Below, one piece after another: positions 60,316 to 64,000 of a DNA stretch of 64,000 bases (the first letter of the stretch is position 1; each line of letters begins with the position of its first letter). The stretch covers positions 1,054,001 to 1,118,000 of the forward strand of contig CBDCUQ010000004.1 in the NCBI GenBank assembly GCA_965222835.1, in the 5' to 3' direction. Below the pieces are notes generated by a model that was not told the origin of the DNA, did no database searches, and saw only the letters and a program-made list of their open reading frames with translations. The DNA is from CBDCUQ01 sp965222835 (GTDB lineage Bacteria; Pseudomonadota; Alphaproteobacteria; Rhizobiales; Hyphomicrobiaceae). Made by a program: the position numbers and the translations under genes.

Positions 60316-61119
60316 CTAGGCGGGTGCGGAATCGGCTACGAGATTGCGGTAGGCGTGCCAGCTCGCATGTCCGATGAGCGGAAACGCAAAGATCAATCCG
60401 ACGAACAGCGTCACGATTCCAAGCACCATGCAGCCGGCAATAATGGCGGCCCAAAGCAACATCGGCTTCGGATTGCTCACGACGGCCTCGTAACTCGCCG
60501 ACATTGCCGTCACAACATCGATGCGGCGGGATAATAGCAGGGGCATTGAGATCGCGGCGATCGAAAAAACGGCCATCGCCAGGCAGCCGCCGACGAGCGT
60601 GCCAACGGACAGCAATCCGAGTCCGCGCGGCGTAAACAAGAGGGTCTCCACGAACTCGCTCATCGGGGGAAAGTCATTGGTCCCCATGAACAGCATGAAC
60701 AGGAGGAATGCGAGTTCCAGCCAGACGAAGAAGGCGAAGCCCAGGACCGCACCAAAGAAGGAGACCTGTCCGGGTGCATTTTTTCCGGCTGTGAGGGCGT
60801 CGCGGAAGCTCACGGTCTCCCCGCGTTCTAAGCGCCTGCTCACCTCGTAAAGGCCGACGGCAAAGAGCGGGCCGACGAGGACGAATCCGCCGCAAAGCAC
60901 GAGCAATAGTGAAAGCCATCCCATTTGCATCAGGCCGTAGGCCAGCACAAAGGCCAAGAGAGCGAAGACGGCGCCATAGCTCAGACTAATCTCGGGCACG
61001 CGCCACATGTCACGCCAGCCAGCGGCGAGCCAATCCCATGGCGCGTCGAGGGGAACGCGCTGGATTTCTACGCCGGACTTCGGTGATGGAATTGCCGATT
61101 CCGAGGATGTTTGCGTCAT
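60316..61119 (-). CDS. DUF2189 integral membrane protein
   Basis: A 267-residue protein with six or so hydrophobic helices and the DUF2189 pattern: an N-terminal polar arm with VPLDAPWDWLAAGWRDMWRVPEISLSYG, then repeated helices, an FVLVGPLFAVGLYEVSRRLERGE loop, and a C-terminal FAFPLIGHASWHAYRNLV. Function unknown; homologues sit near respiratory genes in some bacteria. ATG 61119 has GGGGG upstream; the longer frame to 61281 is not supported. Confidence 0.82.
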   Translation of the reverse strand: MTQTSSESAIPSPKSGVEIQRVPLDAPWDWLAAGWRDMWRVPEISLSYGAVFALLAFVLAYGLMQMGWLSLLLVLCGGFVLVGPLFAVGLYEVSRRLERGETVSFRDALTAGKNAPGQVSFFGAVLGFAFFVWLELAFLLFMLFMGTNDFPPMSEFVETLLFTPRGLGLLSVGTLVGGCLAMAVFSIAAISMPLLLSRRIDVVTAMSASYEAVVSNPKPMLLWAAIIAGCMVLGIVTLFVGLIFAFPLIGHASWHAYRNLVADSAPA

Positions 61120-61427
61120 GCGATGCCCCCTCACGTCACGTCCGGCTCGGCACAATGGCCGGTTGAGATTACTCAGCCAAGCTTTGCGGCACGGCTGATG
61201 AAGATCAAAGGCTGAGTTACCGCGTCCATCTGCAGAAATGCATTTTGGGGTGGCGGTGCTGGCAATGCAAGCTTTCCGCATAAGGCGAGAGATTGGACTT
61301 TAGGCCTTGCACGACTGTTGCTGCGTTTCTGTCGTGGCAATGGCCGGATCATGTGTGATGCGTCTCTGAGGGTATTGTCCCGGCCAAGAATTGCCGATGG
61401 GGATTTGCGTCCAAGGTGTCATGACCG
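61120..61427. other. Intergenic region, nothing recognised
   Basis: A 308-base gap between the DUF2189 gene and the BcsA-like gene, both on the minus strand. It must contain the DUF2189 gene promoter. I see no gene, clear terminator or repeat. Confidence 0.4.
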
Positions 61428-63380
61428 CTAACGAAAAACCCTGACGCCGATGGCGCGGGCGACCTGGAGAGGTCTGATCCTTTCGACGGACGTGGAATAG
61501 CGGCCGGAGAAGAGATGGCGCATGACGGCCACCCGCGTGTCCTGCGACGTCTCGAAGCGCACGGCGAAGCCATCGGGCGTGGTTCGGACGATGTTCGCAT
61601 TGAGGGTGATGTTTCCGAATTGCATGCGGACCGGCTGGCCGATGGGGCCCGGGATTTCGCCGATAAGGCGCATGCCGGTGACGGAAATGTCGTACGCGCG
61701 CAGTACCAGGAGGCGGCCGCCGGCTTTAACGTGGACAACTTCGTCCGAGCGGAACCGATCCCCCGAGCGCCGCTGGGCTTGTTCGATGCAGACGTAGCAG
61801 GCAAGCAGGATGACCGCGATATTATACCAGCTCCATACGAGGGCCATGATTGCGGTTTCTGGAACGGCCTTTGCGTCGTCAAAGAGGAACGTCGCTGCGA
61901 TTCCGCAAAGCGTGATCATGAGGTAGGCGAGGAATGTATTCAGCATATGCCATTGGACAAACTTCTGGCTGCGATCGCCGCCCTTGGCCGTGACCTTGAA
62001 CTTCTGCTTGCTCGGGCGGAAGAGGCCGGTCACGGTCGCTTTGAGAACATCGGTGGCGCAGAGAAGCTGGTAAAGGTCCGACATGATCGGGAGCACGCGG
62101 CGCTCCGTTAGCCATAAGAAGATCGACGAGTGGGCGATGAAGTAGGGCAGGACGTGATACAGGGCCTCTTTGGTCGTGGTGTCGACGGCGCGCACATCAA
62201 ACAGGAGGAAGAGGGCGGGGACGATAATAGCGAGTAGTCGGAAGGCGTGGTTTGAGCTCCAGTAAAGGAACGCCTCGCATAGCATGATGCGGTCGATTAT
62301 TGTTAGGCGGTTGCCGGCTCTTAGTGGTCCGCTTGGGCCTCGGCAGATTTGCACGAGCCCTAGGCACCAGCGGCTGCGCTGGCCGACGTATTCGGCCATG
62401 CCTTCGGGTGCCAGTCCAAGAGAGAGAACTTCATTGAGATAAACAGTGTTGAAGCCGTTCTGACGCATGCGCAGCGAGACGTGATAGTCCTCGGTGACGG
62501 AGTCGGTTGGGAATCCCCCGACGTGTATAAGGGCGCTAAAGCGCAGGACCGAAGATGTGCCGCAGCAGAAGGCGCCATCCCAGGCGTCTTTCGAGGCCAT
62601 GATGACGTCGAAGAAGAAGCGCTGCTCGTCGGGAAAGACGCGGGCCAGCGACAAGTTGCTCTGGATCGGATCGGTGTTGAAAAAGTGCTGGGGGGTCTGG
62701 ACGATGCCCACTCGGCGATCATGCATAAGGGCGGCGGCGCGTGTGAGAAAATCTGGGAGAGGCACGAAATCGGCGTCGAGAACGGAGACAAAGACCGGTT
62801 TTTCTTCGAGCGTGTTCAAATGTCTTAGTGCGGCGTTTATGTTGCCGGCCTTGGCGTGTGCGTTGTCGGGCCGGGTCAGGTAGCCGACGTCATAACGCGC
62901 GCAGAGGTCGCGGAGCCAAGCGCGCCGGCCATCGTCACAAACCCAAATCCGGTAGTTCGGATAGGTCATGGCGAGTGCGCCGATGATGGTTCTCTCGAGG
63001 ATGGACTGGTCCTCATTGTAGGTACAGATCAGTACGTCGATCTTGGGTGCTCCGGCCGATCCGAGCAGCCAGGGTATGTTCTCGTTGGCTTCTTGGGACC
63101 GGCTCCGGGTCCGCATGAGGAAGATCCATGAGGCCGTGAGCCCGACAATGGAAATGGCTTCCACGGACGTGAAGAGGACACCAAGGGCGAAGTCAAGCGT
63201 GTGCTCGTTTGGGGGCAGGGTTTCGAAAATGCGCCACAGAATATAGCGCCAGCTGACGAGGAGGCAGACGAAGAGGGCTGCAACCCGCACCGGCGTCCAA
63301 TCGCGATTGAACCATGGCAAGATGGCGGCTGCCAAGGCAGCGAGTGTTAGGCTCGGCGCAATGGCTTCCCAGTAGGTCAT
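61428..63380 (-). CDS. BcsA-like family 2 glycosyltransferase with PilZ domain
   Basis: A 650-residue inner-membrane polysaccharide synthase. After four N-terminal helices, the cytoplasmic GT2 domain shows VLICTYNED, VCDDG, DAD (VSVLDADFVP), TEDYH and the QRSRW motif, all catalytic in BcsA. Further helices follow, and a C-terminal PilZ domain (about 550-640) carries RRSGDRFR and DISVTGMRL, the c-di-GMP-binding pattern. So synthesis is probably activated by c-di-GMP. The product need not be cellulose: no bcsB or bcsC is here; the partner upstream is HlyD-like. ATG 63380 is chosen because the HlyD gene stop is 13 bases upstream. Confidence 0.9.
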   Translation of the reverse strand: MTYWEAIAPSLTLAALAAAILPWFNRDWTPVRVAALFVCLLVSWRYILWRIFETLPPNEHTLDFALGVLFTSVEAISIVGLTASWIFLMRTRSRSQEANENIPWLLGSAGAPKIDVLICTYNEDQSILERTIIGALAMTYPNYRIWVCDDGRRAWLRDLCARYDVGYLTRPDNAHAKAGNINAALRHLNTLEEKPVFVSVLDADFVPLPDFLTRAAALMHDRRVGIVQTPQHFFNTDPIQSNLSLARVFPDEQRFFFDVIMASKDAWDGAFCCGTSSVLRFSALIHVGGFPTDSVTEDYHVSLRMRQNGFNTVYLNEVLSLGLAPEGMAEYVGQRSRWCLGLVQICRGPSGPLRAGNRLTIIDRIMLCEAFLYWSSNHAFRLLAIIVPALFLLFDVRAVDTTTKEALYHVLPYFIAHSSIFLWLTERRVLPIMSDLYQLLCATDVLKATVTGLFRPSKQKFKVTAKGGDRSQKFVQWHMLNTFLAYLMITLCGIAATFLFDDAKAVPETAIMALVWSWYNIAVILLACYVCIEQAQRRSGDRFRSDEVVHVKAGGRLLVLRAYDISVTGMRLIGEIPGPIGQPVRMQFGNITLNANIVRTTPDGFAVRFETSQDTRVAVMRHLFSGRYSTSVERIRPLQVARAIGVRVFR

Positions 63381-63393
63381 GAACGTTTGCCGA

Positions 63394-64000
63394 TCAGCCG
63401 GTGGGGGACAATGAACGGACGAGTGCGGGTAGGCGCGAGCCCTCAAATACGACAAGTCCGCTGCGTCCAATCCCGCAATTGTCCCGGCGGGCAAGTTTTG
63501 GGAACTTGAGCTCGACTTGGAATCGGTCGGGTGTAAGGAGTCTGACGACGGCGTTGCCCGGCGAGTCTGCCACCGGGCCTTTGAGGTTCAGAATGTGTCC
63601 TGCCAGTTGTCGCTTACTACCGCGTGGTTTGAAGGTGGCGCGCTGGCCGATGTAGAGGCGGTGGTAAGTGCCTTCTCCGACTGTCGCGGTGACGATGGCG
63701 GTCTCGCAATCAAGCATGCGCAGAAGGTCCTGCCCCTTGTTGACGTATTCGCCAGGCGTAGTGAGACTTTCCCAAATGCGTCCTTTGACAGCCGCCGAGA
63801 TAACAACATTGCTTTGCGCGGCGATGCGCTTTTTTTCATCGGCGAGAGCTTGTTCGGTGTTGGCAATGTCTGTGCGCAGAACGGCGAGGCGGACATCAAG
63901 CTCGGCGATCTCTAGTTCGACCGCGACAAGCCTTTGTGCAGATTGGGGCGTGTCATTGTAACTGTCTCCAATGTACGTGCCTTTGCGTGCGCCTTCGAGC
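63394..64000 (-). CDS. HlyD-family periplasmic adaptor, partial at the right edge
   Basis: The reading frame stays open to the end of the window, so the 5' part of the gene is missing. I translated the minus strand beyond the nearest ATG (63717): the frame gives YIGDSYNDTPQSAQRLV, then a helical hairpin region (LDVRLAVLRTDIANTEQALAD), a lipoyl-like part (VVISAAVKGRIWESL, then TPGEYVNKGQDLLRM), and a beta-barrel part to the stop. These fit a membrane fusion protein such as Alg44-like adaptors. It precedes the BcsA-like gene by 13 bases, so the two are one operon and probably form a polysaccharide synthase/export unit. Confidence 0.82.
   Translation of the reverse strand, partial: LEGARKGTYIGDSYNDTPQSAQRLVAVELEIAELDVRLAVLRTDIANTEQALADEKKRIAAQSNVVISAAVKGRIWESLTTPGEYVNKGQDLLRMLDCETAIVTATVGEGTYHRLYIGQRATFKPRGSKRQLAGHILNLKGPVADSPGNAVVRLLTPDRFQVELKFPKLARRDNCGIGRSGLVVFEGSRLPALVRSLSPTG

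Overview
The window is GC-rich chromosomal DNA from an alphaproteobacterial methylotroph, most like Hyphomicrobium or a close relative in the Hyphomicrobiales. The evidence is a XoxF-type (lanthanide) methanol dehydrogenase with xoxG and xoxJ, a nearly complete gene set for the dephospho-tetrahydromethanopterin/methylofuran (dH4MPT/MFR) C1 pathway, a pqqABCDE operon, and alphaproteobacterial markers (CckA, the trpC-moaC-moeA gene order, a DksA with a single zinc-site cysteine). I saw no phage, insertion sequence, CRISPR array, rRNA or tRNA.

Layout. 1-20 kb is a general region: a DksA-family regulator with a histone-H1-like tail, an MscS channel, a FliO-like protein, the hybrid kinase CckA, trpC-moaC-moeA, a MacAB-like exporter, a TadG-like von Willebrand protein, a thioesterase, a TPR protein, a photolyase and two L,D-transpeptidases. 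19.8-32 kb is the periplasmic methanol oxidation region: a SoxYZ-like carrier and a zinc metallohydrolase of the quinoprotein relay type, divergent from xoxF, then xoxG, xoxJ, a rhodanese-like Cys-Cys-Trp protein, an unknown secreted protein, and an ABC transporter with a beta-propeller protein and a binding protein of the family seen with PQQ alcohol dehydrogenases. 32.2-39.7 kb is one tightly overlapping plus-strand run: DUF3280 protein, a NitT/TauT-type ABC transporter, then MfnB, FolB, an amino-acid-kinase-fold protein, a DmrB-like flavoprotein, DUF6513 and DUF447. An MfnF-like gene (minus) and a HisA-related gene (plus) follow. 41.6-48.3 kb is a minus-strand block: fae, a CitG/MdcB-like gene, a RimK-like ligase, mch, a second ATP-grasp gene, mtdB and mptG. 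Pterin dehydratase and folK read away from it. 49.4-53.4 kb holds a cytochrome c and pqqEDCBA (minus), including a 29-residue PqqA. 53.8-58.3 kb is cobA-cysJ-cysI for siroheme and sulfite reduction. The end has a methyltransferase, two small proteins, a DUF2189 membrane protein, a BcsA-like glycosyltransferase with a PilZ domain, and a truncated HlyD-family gene at the right edge.

How it works together (family knowledge plus inference): PQQ from pqqABCDE arms XoxF, which oxidises methanol in the periplasm and passes electrons to XoxG. Formaldehyde entering the cytoplasm is condensed with dH4MPT by Fae and oxidised through MtdB and Mch. MptG, FolB, FolK, the pterin dehydratase, the DmrB-like protein and the Mfn-like enzymes would make the two C1 carriers. 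The least explained items are the ABC transporter translationally coupled to the methylofuran genes, the CitG-like and HisA-like genes in the cofactor cluster, the apparently lipid-anchored XoxG with a repetitive linker, and short repeats upstream of xoxF and xoxG.
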